Positions 1-6,332 of a DNA stretch of 6,445 nt are shown piece by piece. The notes under the pieces were generated by a model that was not told the origin of the DNA, ran no database searches, and worked only from the letters and a program-made list of their open reading frames with translations. Positions within the stretch are counted from its first letter, which is position 1, and the number at the start of each line of letters is the position of its first letter. The position numbers and the translations under genes were made by a program. Source of the DNA: Aquirhabdus sp. (GTDB taxonomy: Bacteria; Pseudomonadota; Gammaproteobacteria; Pseudomonadales; Moraxellaceae); the NCBI GenBank assembly GCA_030152425.1, contig JASLJP010000207.1, forward strand, positions 1-6,445. The letters run 5' to 3'.

Positions 1-2847
1 AATAAGTTTTCCACCAATTTTATCAAATCGGACTACGATTCGGCTGCGGTGCAGGACTTTCTTGAATCAGCCCCCTCCCGACTGGTGCATGAGTTTACGC
101 GGCTGCAAAGCGGCGTTCAGGACTGCCTGACCCACGCCAGACGTCATCTGCATCTGCAGATCGTTCAGCATGTGCGTGCCGAGTTGCCTGCCTTGCTGCG
201 CGCGGCACGCGAGACGACCTTTGCCGAGCAGATGCATCTGCTGGCGACCGCACTGGCCGCGCCCGAGGGGCAGATGCTGGCGCAGCAGATCCGCCATCGC
301 TATCCCATTGCCTTGGTCGATGAGTTCCAAGATACCAACAGTGACCAAGACCGCGTGGTGGCGCTGGTCTATCGGCAGGCGCTGACCACGCAGCCGGTCG
401 ATATCCGTGACCCCGGCGCACCGTGTCTGATCTTGGTCGGCGATCCCAAACAGGCCATTTATGGCTTTCGGGGAGGCGATATCCACACCTATCTGGCCGC
501 CAAATCCGATGTCGGACAGGCGGGCGAGATCCATGCGTTGGCGCAGAACCAGCGCTCGGTCGCGCCCTTGGTCGATGCGGTCAATGCCTTCTTTAGCCAG
601 CGAGATACCTTGGGTGACGATGTCGACTATCCTTCGGTGTCCGCCAGTCAGCGCGCGCATGCCCCCTTACTTGATCATGACCGCGCCAACCCGGCACCGC
701 TGCGCTTGATGCAGCTCGTGGAGGGCACCGATGAACTGAGCCAAAGCGCATGGCGCATCACGGATCTGCTGCGCCAGAGTGCCGAGGGCAAGCTGCAGAT
801 CGAGGGTCGCGCGGTCGAGCCGCATGACCTCGCCGTGCTGGCCGTGACCAATTTTCAGCTCAATACCATCGAACATCATCTGCAGCACGCCCATATACCG
901 GTCTGGCGGCAGTCACGGATCAGCGTCTTTAGCAGCGCCTTGTGCTATGACCTCGCCGCGCTGATGCAGTTGATGCTGTCACCCTATCGTGAGGATTATT
1001 TCCGTCGGGCACTGTCCGGCATGCTGATCGGCAAGACGCTGGCCGAGCTGGACATGCTGGAGCATCAGGCCATGGAGATGGCCGAGATTCAGGCCGAGTT
1101 TGCGACGGATTCGCAAGTGTGGGCGCGGGCGGGCTTTCTGGCGGCATGGCAGCGCATCGCCGCACGTTTTCAGATTTGGCAACGTTTGGCAGGCTTGGGC
1201 GATGGCATCGGAGCGGGCGGGGTGAGCGCCGAGCGGCATCTGGTCAATCTCCGCCACCTGATCGAGCTGCTGCATCGCCATAGCGAACGTCGGGTCGGGG
1301 CGAACCATCTGCTGGCGTGGCTGCTGCGCCAAGTGGCCGAGCCGAGCGGTCGCGGTGACGAAGTCGAGCGGCCGCTGCCCAGTCATAGCGGCGTACAGCT
1401 CATGACCATCCATGGCTCGAAGGGGCTGGAGTTTCCGATCGTCTTTGTCGTCGGTTTTAATCCCGATAAACCGGAGAAAGATGCCAAGGACGCCGAGGTG
1501 TTTTATTACCTGCACAACCAGCGGCGTACCTTGGGTTTTGTCGAGGACGACGATATCCGGAGCCAGCATCTGGAGCGCGAGAAGGGTGAAACCCAGCGGC
1601 TGGTCTATGTGGCGCTGACCCGCGCCAAGTATCGCCAGTACCTTTACTTTCGAGTGCAAAAAACCGTCGACAAAAAATTGATTAAAGCGTCCTTCGACCA
1701 CTGGCTGCCCGAAGGTCCACTTGCCTTTGCCCAGACTCACGCGCCGAATGTCGTGCTGGAAGAGCCGCTGACCTCCGCGCCGAATTGGCACTATCTCCCG
1801 CCGAGGCGGACAGAAGGACAATTGGCCGCGCGTGCCACTGCGCAGCGCTATTTTGCGCCGTGGGGCATGACCAGCTTTAGCGCGCTGATCCGCGATGTCG
1901 AGCCGGCCAAGCTGGCAGCGGCAATCGACCAACCCGAGTACGGGGCAGACCCTGCGGAGGCAGAAATCGACGCTGCAGTCCTGCTGCCCGCCGATCTGCC
2001 GATCGTAGCACCTGCCCGCCATGCCCCGATCCAAGCCGATCTGTTTGCCGAGCCACCCCCCGAGCCGGTCGCCGTGCAGGCGCTGGCGCCGCGTGATGTC
2101 CGCTTTGCGTTTCAGCGCGGGGCGAATGGCGGAAACTGCCTGCATATGATCCTTGAATACCTTGATCCACGCTTTGATGCCAGCAAGCCGGAAAAGTGGA
2201 CCAAGACCTTTGCCAAACAAATGGCCAGTCACGGCATTCATGACATCGAACCCGAGCGTATGCTGCCGTGGTTTCAGGACATCATGGCCGCACCACTGCC
2301 CGAGGGAGGTAGTCTGGCCGGGTTGAAGTTTCATGCGCGGGTCCGGGAGCTGGAGTTTCATCTGTCACTGCAGCAGGAGCGCATCGACGGTGCGGCGCTG
2401 GTCAGTCGTTTGCAGCAGAGCGGCATCGCCATCCCCGCGCTGCACCAGACGCAAGCAATCCGTTATCTCAAAGGATTTATCGATTTGGTCTATGAGCACA
2501 ATGGCAAATTCTATGTCGCCGACTACAAGAGCAACTATCTGGGCGATGGCTTGCAGCACTATAGCGTGGCGGCGATGCAGGACAGCATGACGCACTCCGG
2601 CTATTGGCTACAGGCCGCATTGTATCTGGTGGCATTGCACCGCTATCTGCAGGTGCGCAAATCGGACTATGACATCGCCAAACATCTGGGTGGGGCGTGC
2701 TATCTCTATCTGCGCGGCATGTCGCAGGCGTCTGACCAGACCGGCATCGTCCACTGGCAGCCCGACCCACAGCTGGTGCTTGATCTGGATGCGATTTTAG
2801 GACGGGCAGCCCAGCCGCTCCGTCAGGGAGATGCCCATGGTGCATAG
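1..2847 (+). CDS. recB: RecBCD helicase-nuclease subunit RecB, 5'-truncated by the window edge
   Basis: RecB is the 3'-5' superfamily 1 helicase and the only nuclease of RecBCD, which resects double-strand breaks up to Chi and loads RecA. The frame is open from base 1, so 948 residues are seen of a protein usually near 1200; the part with the Walker A motif lies upstream. Counting from base 1, visible motifs are Walker B/motif II DEFQDT (107-112), motif III VGDPKQAIYGFRGGD (146-160), motif V TIHGSKGLEF (469-478) and motif VI VALTRAK (537-543). The C-terminal nuclease domain has a GxxLHxxLE-type element with His715, the catalytic pair Asp828 (GFIDLVYE) and Asp841 with Lys843 (VADYKSN), and a following Q-x3-Y helix (YWLQAALYL). 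These match the E. coli RecB nuclease residues His956, Asp1067, Asp1080 and Lys1082, so the protein appears active. The GTG at 49 is internal, not the true start. recD follows with overlap, and recC is expected upstream. AddA is less likely because a RecD follows. Confidence 0.97.
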   Translation, partial: NKFSTNFIKSDYDSAAVQDFLESAPSRLVHEFTRLQSGVQDCLTHARRHLHLQIVQHVRAELPALLRAARETTFAEQMHLLATALAAPEGQMLAQQIRHRYPIALVDEFQDTNSDQDRVVALVYRQALTTQPVDIRDPGAPCLILVGDPKQAIYGFRGGDIHTYLAAKSDVGQAGEIHALAQNQRSVAPLVDAVNAFFSQRDTLGDDVDYPSVSASQRAHAPLLDHDRANPAPLRLMQLVEGTDELSQSAWRITDLLRQSAEGKLQIEGRAVEPHDLAVLAVTNFQLNTIEHHLQHAHIPVWRQSRISVFSSALCYDLAALMQLMLSPYREDYFRRALSGMLIGKTLAELDMLEHQAMEMAEIQAEFATDSQVWARAGFLAAWQRIAARFQIWQRLAGLGDGIGAGGVSAERHLVNLRHLIELLHRHSERRVGANHLLAWLLRQVAEPSGRGDEVERPLPSHSGVQLMTIHGSKGLEFPIVFVVGFNPDKPEKDAKDAEVFYYLHNQRRTLGFVEDDDIRSQHLEREKGETQRLVYVALTRAKYRQYLYFRVQKTVDKKLIKASFDHWLPEGPLAFAQTHAPNVVLEEPLTSAPNWHYLPPRRTEGQLAARATAQRYFAPWGMTSFSALIRDVEPAKLAAAIDQPEYGADPAEAEIDAAVLLPADLPIVAPARHAPIQADLFAEPPPEPVAVQALAPRDVRFAFQRGANGGNCLHMILEYLDPRFDASKPEKWTKTFAKQMASHGIHDIEPERMLPWFQDIMAAPLPEGGSLAGLKFHARVRELEFHLSLQQERIDGAALVSRLQQSGIAIPALHQTQAIRYLKGFIDLVYEHNGKFYVADYKSNYLGDGLQHYSVAAMQDSMTHSGYWLQAALYLVALHRYLQVRKSDYDIAKHLGGACYLYLRGMSQASDQTGIVHWQPDPQLVLDLDAILGRAAQPLRQGDAHGA
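2825..2830 (+). promoter_or_regulatory. Ribosome binding site that sets the recD start
   Basis: AGGGAG lies inside the end of recB. It directly abuts the ATG at 2831, which is too close for initiation, but stands 6 nt before the ATG at 2837. The later ATG is therefore the better start. Its position inside recB suggests translational coupling of the two subunits. Confidence 0.65.
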
Positions 2848-4624
2848 TACACCAGCCTTGCCCGAGATCGAGACGCCAGCATGGTCAGCAGTCCTGGCGA
2901 CGCATCTACTCGGCCTGTACCCGGAGACAGAGACTGCTACCCACGACATCCTACACAGTACGATTCTGCAGTTGGGGCGCGCATTGGCGCAGGGCGACAC
3001 CTGCCTGCTGCAGTGTGCCGCGCCCAGCGCAGCGGCGCAGTGGCTGGATCATCCACTGGTGGTGGCAGGCGCAGTGGCGCAGACCACGCCCGCACCGCTG
3101 GTGGTTGAGCCGACGGAAGATGGACGTTATATCTATCTGTATCGACACTGGCAGCAGGAGTGGCAGTTGGCCGAGCGGATGGCAGCACTGCTCAGCCCGC
3201 CGCAGCCACCAGCCGTGGTCACGGTCGATCTGGCTGATGATGCCGCGCCGGATGCAGCGGACATCGTGCCCAGCCCCCCCAAACTCAACGCACTGCAGCG
3301 GCTGGCCGTGAGCCAAGCGGCAGCGCATCCGTTTACCCTGATTACCGGCGGCCCCGGAACAGGCAAGACCTTTACTCTCGTGCGCATCGTCAAAGCCCTA
3401 CTGGCCGAGCAGCCCGAGCTGCGCGTGGCACTGGCCGCCCCAACTGGCAAAGCCGCACAGCGCATGCAGAGTGTGCTGGCGGGCGAGTTTCAGCGGGCGG
3501 ACATCGACAGTCGCCAGATCCAGACCGCGCAGACCATACACCGTCTGCTGGGGCTGGGTGGGCGTGGTCAGCCGCGCTATCACCGCCATGCCCCGCTGCC
3601 GTTTGACCTGATCGTCATCGACGAAGGTTCGATGCTCGATCTGGCGCTGGCCAGTCTGTTGTTTGATGCGATTGCCATCGGTACGCGGGTGATCATCTTG
3701 GGCGATGCCGACCAGCTCGCCGCAGTCGATGCTGGCGCGGTACTCTCCGATCTGGGGCAGAGTGTGGCATTGGCGCCGTATCGTGTGCACCTGCTGGAAA
3801 GTCGTCGTTTTCGCGCCGATGCTGGCATCGGCTTGCTGGCAGCAGGAGTATTGGCGCAGCGCGAGGATGCAGTGCTGGCGGCGTTGGCCGATGCGGGGCG
3901 CGGCGTCCAGTACGTCGATCTGGCACACACGACGACCAGATCGGTTTATGAGCAGTTGTGGCTCAGCTTTGCCCCCTATGTCGTAGCACTGCAGGCGCTG
4001 CAAGACGCAACGCATCCTTTGGCGCTGGATACTGTCCAACAGCTGTTTCGCGCGTTCGATCGTTTCCGAGTGCTGTGCGCGCAGCGCTATGGCGAACTGG
4101 GGGCGCATGCCATCAACCGTGCCATGGGTGAGCAGTTGCACCAGACGCTGCACGGCGCGGCGGCGCAGATGCCTGCCGACGGCTGGTTTAGCGGCAAGCC
4201 GGTGATGATGACGCGCAATGACTACGAGCTACGCCTGTCCAACGGCGATATCGGCATCTGCCTGCGCGACCGTGCCGGCAAACCGTGGGTCTATTTCCCC
4301 GACCGTACTGCGCCCATCGCGGCGACCCGACTACCCCCCGAGCAAATCGAGACCGCCTTTGCGCTCACCATCCATAAATCCCAAGGCTCTGAGTTTGAGG
4401 TGGTCGCGATGGTGCTCGATCCGAGCAATACCGAACTGCTGACGCGTGAGCTGGTCTATACCGCCATTACCCGCGCCAAACTGACCATTCAGGTGTGGTC
4501 GACCGAGGTGGTGTTGCTGGATGCGATCAAACGGCAGGGAAATCGGGTCAGTGGATTACGTTTGCAGATCGAAAAACAAATTTTTCAGCAGAAATCCGCA
4601 CAAAAAATTACGCAAATTGATTGA
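2837..4624 (+). CDS. recD: RecBCD helicase subunit RecD
   Basis: RecD is the fast 5'-3' superfamily 1B helicase of RecBCD. It moves along the strand opposite to the one RecB follows and is needed for processive, Chi-controlled nuclease activity. The 595-residue product (597 if the ATG at 2831 is used) is close to the 608 residues of E. coli RecD. Counted from the 2831 ATG, it has a variable N-terminal domain (about 1-150), Walker A TGGPGTGKT (172-180), Walker B VIDEGSMLD (262-270), a GDADQLAAVDAGAVLSDL motif III, the RecD-typical MMTRNDYELRLSNGDIGI segment, motif V TIHKSQGSEF (513-522) and motif VI YTAITRAK (543-550). All helicase motifs are intact. The gene overlaps recB by 11 bases and is probably co-translated with it. 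The last codons (rich in K, Q and I) are more AT-rich than the body. No terminator follows directly, so readthrough into the small RNA gene downstream is possible. Confidence 0.97.
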   Translation: MVHSTPALPEIETPAWSAVLATHLLGLYPETETATHDILHSTILQLGRALAQGDTCLLQCAAPSAAAQWLDHPLVVAGAVAQTTPAPLVVEPTEDGRYIYLYRHWQQEWQLAERMAALLSPPQPPAVVTVDLADDAAPDAADIVPSPPKLNALQRLAVSQAAAHPFTLITGGPGTGKTFTLVRIVKALLAEQPELRVALAAPTGKAAQRMQSVLAGEFQRADIDSRQIQTAQTIHRLLGLGGRGQPRYHRHAPLPFDLIVIDEGSMLDLALASLLFDAIAIGTRVIILGDADQLAAVDAGAVLSDLGQSVALAPYRVHLLESRRFRADAGIGLLAAGVLAQREDAVLAALADAGRGVQYVDLAHTTTRSVYEQLWLSFAPYVVALQALQDATHPLALDTVQQLFRAFDRFRVLCAQRYGELGAHAINRAMGEQLHQTLHGAAAQMPADGWFSGKPVMMTRNDYELRLSNGDIGICLRDRAGKPWVYFPDRTAPIAATRLPPEQIETAFALTIHKSQGSEFEVVAMVLDPSNTELLTRELVYTAITRAKLTIQVWSTEVVLLDAIKRQGNRVSGLRLQIEKQIFQQKSAQKITQID

Positions 4625-4644
4625 TTTCATGCAGGTTAAATTAT

Positions 4645-4662
4645 TGTAGGTTTTGGCTTACA
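4645..4662 (+). promoter_or_regulatory. GacA/UvrY-type upstream activating sequence
   Basis: The site reads TGTAGG-TTTTGG-CTTACA. It matches the established GacA box of rsm/csr small RNA promoters, TGTAAG-N6-CTTACA, at 11 of 12 defined bases and with exact spacing. Its centre lies about 65 bp upstream of the predicted start of the small RNA at 4717-4720, a distance close to that in Pseudomonas rsm genes. It starts 20 bp after the recD stop. Control by the GacS/GacA (BarA/UvrY) two-component system is inferred from this match. Confidence 0.8.
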
Positions 4663-4682
4663 TTGCTTGAGGTTTTAGATGT

Positions 4683-4695
4683 ATTGTCAGACAAC
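4683..4695. repeat. Inverted repeat at the small RNA -35 box, copy 1 of 2
   Basis: ATTGTC-A-GACAAC is a near-perfect inverted repeat covering the -35 box. A second copy, ATTGTC-G-GACAAT, lies at 5018-5030, and the two share TTGTC-N-GACAA. It could be an operator for a repressor, but only two copies are seen and no factor is known from this sequence. Confidence 0.35.
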
Positions 4696-4712
4696 ATCGA
4701 ACTGCCTATACT
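4684..4712 (+). promoter_or_regulatory. Sigma70 promoter of the Csr/Rsm-like small RNA
   Basis: The -35 box TTGTCA (4684-4689) and the -10 box TATACT (4707-4712) each match the sigma70 consensus at 5 of 6 positions, with the optimal 17-nt spacer. Transcription should start at A4717 or A4720. The -35 box lies inside an inverted repeat, ATTGTC-A-GACAAC (4683-4695), that recurs almost unchanged at 5018-5030. Confidence 0.75.
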
Positions 4713-4716
4713 TCTC

Positions 4717-4879
4717 ATCACGGCACAGGGAAGTCGGCATGGAATGCCAAATGGAAGGACCGCCGAAGGATGTAAACGTAAGCAGTTCATGATGAACTTC
4801 GAACGGTATGGATGCATTGACAGGATGTTAAATTGTGGAACCCGCGCTATCAGGATGAGATTAGCGCGGGTTTTTATTT
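4717..4879 (+). ncRNA. CsrB/RsmX/Y/Z-type small RNA that would sequester CsrA/RsmA
   Basis: RNAs of this family carry many GGA motifs, often in hairpin loops, that bind and titrate the translational repressor CsrA/RsmA. The transcript of about 160 nt, from A4717/A4720 to the terminator, holds nine GGA triplets, at 4729, 4741, 4753, 4757, 4768, 4810, 4823, 4837 and 4853, where about 2.5 would be expected by chance. Eight of them have an A one or two bases before. Several match the CsrA SELEX core closely: GAAGGATGT (4765-4773), ACAGGATGT (4820-4828) and TCAGGATGA (4850-4858). Three lie in hairpin loops: GGCAT-GGA-ATGCC (4736-4748), TTGACA-GGA-TGTTAA (4817-4831, one G-U pair) and the terminator loop. 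A further hairpin, GTTCA-TGA-TGAAC (4785-4797), has no GGA in its loop. A GacA-type box and a strong promoter stand upstream. The apparent reading frames across it lack family resemblance and are ignored. Subfamily cannot be assigned by eye. Confidence 0.87.
4839..4879 (+). terminator. Intrinsic terminator of the small RNA (and possibly recBD)
   Basis: An 11-bp stem, AACCCGCGCTA (4839-4849) with TAGCGCGGGTT (4862-4872), closes a 12-nt loop containing CAGGATGA and runs into TTTTTATTT (4871-4879). The poly-T tract shows plus-strand orientation. On the minus strand the stem is followed by only two T, so termination there is unlikely. The GGA in the loop could serve as a CsrA site as well. Confidence 0.92.
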
Positions 4880-4940
4880 GGGCGCTATTTGGGTTTCGCG
4901 TTTATATTGCCTAAAGTTGACCCCGCTGTCCAGTATTTCA

Positions 4941-5135
4941 TCACCCTGTCATCCATGCCCACCACACTGCGCACCCTCGCTGCTGGACGTCCAGATCTGC
5001 GCTAATATCCCGCAAATATTGTCGGACAATTGTTGGGGGATGTTCAATATTTTCCCCTATTTCGGTGATACCCGCGCTCGGCGTGGACAAAAGAAGTCTT
5101 GACACTGTGTTGCGGATTTGAACTTCAGTGTTCAA
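4941..5135 (-). CDS. Possible small winged-helix protein or gene remnant (64 codons, TTG start)
   Basis: This is not a gene I recognise. The 64-residue product has a segment, ITEIGENIEHPPTIVRQYL (residues 24-42), that fits the helix-turn-helix pattern of regulators with sequences like 'EIAexLgvSpsTVRryLr'. The HTH is preceded by a plausible first helix (VSRLLLS) and followed by ISADLDVQQRGCAVWW, which resembles the wing of such domains. Against it: the only start available for this length is a TTG at 5133-5135 with no clear ribosome site, and the frame upstream has no ATG before an in-frame stop that overlaps the end of cysB. Codon use (ATA, CGA, CCC, CCA, ACA) is unlike the neighbours, which may mean acquired DNA or chance. 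It starts 20 nt after cysB and could share its transcript. It might be a decayed regulator gene. Confidence 0.3.
   Translation of the reverse strand: MNTEVQIRNTVSRLLLSTPSAGITEIGENIEHPPTIVRQYLRDISADLDVQQRGCAVWWAWMTG
4983..4999. repeat. Overlapping perfect palindromes
   Basis: CTGGACGTCCAG (4983-4994) is a 12-bp perfect palindrome that overlaps CAGATCTG (4992-4999), another perfect palindrome. There is no loop, so a protein site is more plausible than an RNA hairpin. No promoter is evident next to it. Function unknown. Confidence 0.35.
5018..5030. repeat. Inverted repeat, copy 2 of 2
   Basis: ATTGTC-G-GACAAT is a perfect inverted repeat around a central base. It matches the repeat over the small RNA promoter (4683-4695) at 11 of 13 positions. 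It lies within the doubtful minus-strand reading frame, and no convincing -10 box is found near it. Confidence 0.35.
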
Positions 5136-5141
5136 ACCCGC
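5112..5141. repeat. Hairpin downstream of cysB with alternative pairings
   Basis: GCGG-A-TTTGAAC (5112-5123) pairs with GTTCAAA-C-CCGC (5130-5141), giving 11 base pairs, one mismatch and a 6-nt loop. In the cysB transcript it lies 14 nt past the stop codon. It competes with two other stems: CCCGC/GCGGG, beside it at 5137-5148, and ACACTG/CAGTGT (5102-5107 with 5126-5131). No T tract follows on the minus strand, so it is not a typical intrinsic terminator. It may stabilise the 3' end of the message or hide the TTG of the small reading frame. Confidence 0.4.
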
Positions 5142-5155
5142 ACGCGGGGCATCGC

Positions 5156-6082
5156 TTAGGCCAGATCAGACAAGGCTGCGTCACGCACCACTTTCAAGTC
5201 CAAATCACTGTTGCACAGTTCAATAAACTTGTAGGCAAAGCCACGTAACACGTGGTTGCGACGTACCGCGATCAGCGTGACATTTTCGCCAAACAGGTTG
5301 GTCTCGATCTGCTGCAAACGACGATCCCGCTCGGCGTCAAACGCGATCGAGGCGACGATACCCACACCCATACCCAGTTCGACGTAGGTCTTGATGACGT
5401 CTGCGTCCAGTGCGGACATGACGATGTCGGCATTCAGTTGCGCCTGCTTAAAGGTATCGTCGATCTTCGAACGACCAGTAAAGCCGCCGTGGTAGGTGAT
5501 CAGTGGCCACTTGGCCAGATCGGGCAGGGTAATGGTCTGCTGCTGCGACAAGGGGTGGCCAGTCGGCACGATCAGGCTGTGCTGCCAGCGGTAGTAGGGG
5601 AACGAGACCAATTGCGGATAGCTGGTCAGTGACTCGGTGGCGATGCCGATATCCGCTTCGCCATGGGCGACCAACTCACCGATTTCGACCGGGCTGGCTT
5701 GTTGCAGCACCAGATGTACTTTGGGGAAAGCCTGTTTAAAGCGGGCCACGATCGGTGGTAGCACATAGCGGGCTTGGGTATGGGTGGTGGCAATGATCAG
5801 CTCGCCTTCGTTGGTCGAGGTGAAATCCGCCGACAGGCGTTTGATGTTGTCGGCGTCGATCAGCATGCGGTCGACGATGCCGGACAGTGCTTGGCCGGGC
5901 TCAGTCAGGCCGAGCAGACGCTTACCCTTGCGGATAAAGAGCTGCACACCCAGCTCGTCTTCCAGATCCTTGATGTGCTTACTGACACCGGACTGTGAGG
6001 TGTACAGAGCTGCCGCGGCTTCGGTCAGGTTGTATTTCTGCCGGATGGTTTCGCGGATGATGCGTAGTTGTTGAAAGTTCAT
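5156..6082 (-). CDS. cysB: CysB-family LysR-type regulator of sulfur assimilation
   Basis: CysB-type proteins are tetrameric LysR regulators that activate sulfate uptake and reduction genes when cysteine is scarce, with N- or O-acetylserine as inducer and sulfate/thiosulfate as anti-inducer. The 308-residue protein has an N-terminal winged helix-turn-helix (about 1-60; core NLTEAAAALYTSQSGVSKHIKD, given here in parts as residues 18-29 and 30-39), a linker helix and a two-lobed effector domain (about 92-300). Thr100, Thr102 and Gln103 in ATTHTQARY, and Thr202 in GFTGRS, match the ligand-binding residues of enterobacterial CysB in position and context. DADVIKTYVELGMGVGIVAS (226-245) is another CysB signature. 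Length is a little under E. coli CysB (324) and Cbl (316). The ATG at 6082-6080 has GGAGAG 10 nt upstream. A probable cysA lies upstream on the same strand, which supports the role. It could equally be labelled cbl. Confidence 0.93.
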   Translation of the reverse strand: MNFQQLRIIRETIRQKYNLTEAAAALYTSQSGVSKHIKDLEDELGVQLFIRKGKRLLGLTEPGQALSGIVDRMLIDADNIKRLSADFTSTNEGELIIATTHTQARYVLPPIVARFKQAFPKVHLVLQQASPVEIGELVAHGEADIGIATESLTSYPQLVSFPYYRWQHSLIVPTGHPLSQQQTITLPDLAKWPLITYHGGFTGRSKIDDTFKQAQLNADIVMSALDADVIKTYVELGMGVGIVASIAFDAERDRRLQQIETNLFGENVTLIAVRRNHVLRGFAYKFIELCNSDLDLKVVRDAALSDLA

Positions 6083-6092
6083 GGTGCAGGTG

Positions 6093-6098
6093 CTCTCC
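6093..6098 (-). promoter_or_regulatory. Ribosome binding site of cysB
   Basis: GGAGAG on the minus strand stands 10 nt before the ATG at 6082-6080. The spacing is slightly long but it is the only purine-rich site in range, and it supports the chosen start. Confidence 0.5.
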
Positions 6099-6217
6099 GC
6101 GCTAAATGCTAAACATTGCTGAGGTCGTCTGGCGAGTCAGCAAAAAAATAAGGGGTGTTGCGATCGCGGCTTATGCAAAATGCTGCGTTAAGGCGGTTGT
6201 TTGTCGCTTCATTGTTT

Positions 6218-6237
6218 ATAAGTAAACCACAATTTAT
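6218..6237. promoter_or_regulatory. Candidate autoregulatory site in the cysB leader
   Basis: ATAA-N12-TTAT (6218-6221 and 6234-6237) encloses TAAA-N6-TTTA (6223-6236), two nested inverted repeats in an AT-rich patch. It lies just downstream of the predicted cysB transcription start, where a bound CysB would repress. CysB is known to repress its own gene in enteric bacteria; that this site does so is inference only. Confidence 0.25.
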
Positions 6238-6249
6238 TGCTGTTGTCTT

Positions 6250-6277
6250 AGCATATTTTTTCATAAGCTTAGTGCAA
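6250..6277 (-). promoter_or_regulatory. Candidate sigma70 promoter of cysB
   Basis: On the minus strand TTGCAC (6277-6272) and TATGCT (6255-6250) are separated by 16 nt. Transcription would start near 6243, leaving a leader of about 160 nt. The match is moderate, but it is the best pair between the upstream terminators and the start codon. The stretch 6083-6249 otherwise shows only a tandem GCTAAA direct repeat (6101-6114) and no reading frame. Confidence 0.4.
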
Positions 6278-6287
6278 GCAAGACTTC

Positions 6288-6314
6288 AAAAAAACGCGCC
6301 CTAAGTGGGCGCGC
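6288..6314 (-). terminator. Second intrinsic terminator downstream of cysA
   Basis: On the minus strand CGCGCCC (6313-6307) pairs with GGGCGCG (6301-6295) around a 5-nt loop and is followed by seven T (6294-6288). It backs up the terminator at 6333-6358 and lies about 10 bp upstream of the predicted cysB -35 box, insulating that promoter. Confidence 0.88.
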
Positions 6315-6332
6315 GGTCATGACGGCTTGGGG

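Noticed and set aside
49..51. GTG at 49 as the recB start
   Set aside because: The frame is open to base 1 and the ATP-binding N-terminal region of RecB is missing, so the gene begins upstream of the window.
979..2361. 460-codon reading frame on the minus strand inside recB
   Set aside because: It is fully antisense to the conserved helicase and nuclease coding sequence, has no recognisable domains, and long antisense frames are common in GC-rich genes with strong codon bias.
4621..5102. Two plus-strand reading frames of 97 and 89 codons across the recD-cysB spacer
   Set aside because: They run through the predicted promoter, small RNA and terminator, have no ribosome sites, and their products are rich in Cys, Pro and aromatic residues without family resemblance.
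5099..5127. Perfect -35 hexamer TTGACA on the plus strand
   Set aside because: No acceptable -10 box lies 15-19 nt downstream, and nothing that needs a promoter follows in that direction except antisense cysB.
4880..5140. A second GGA-rich RNA in the rest of the spacer
   Set aside because: Only about five GGA occur in 260 nt, near chance, with no AGGA-type contexts, no GacA box and no terminator with a T tract.
6160..6167. GCGATCGC octamer resembling the cyanobacterial HIP1 repeat
   Set aside because: It is a single copy in a non-cyanobacterial context.
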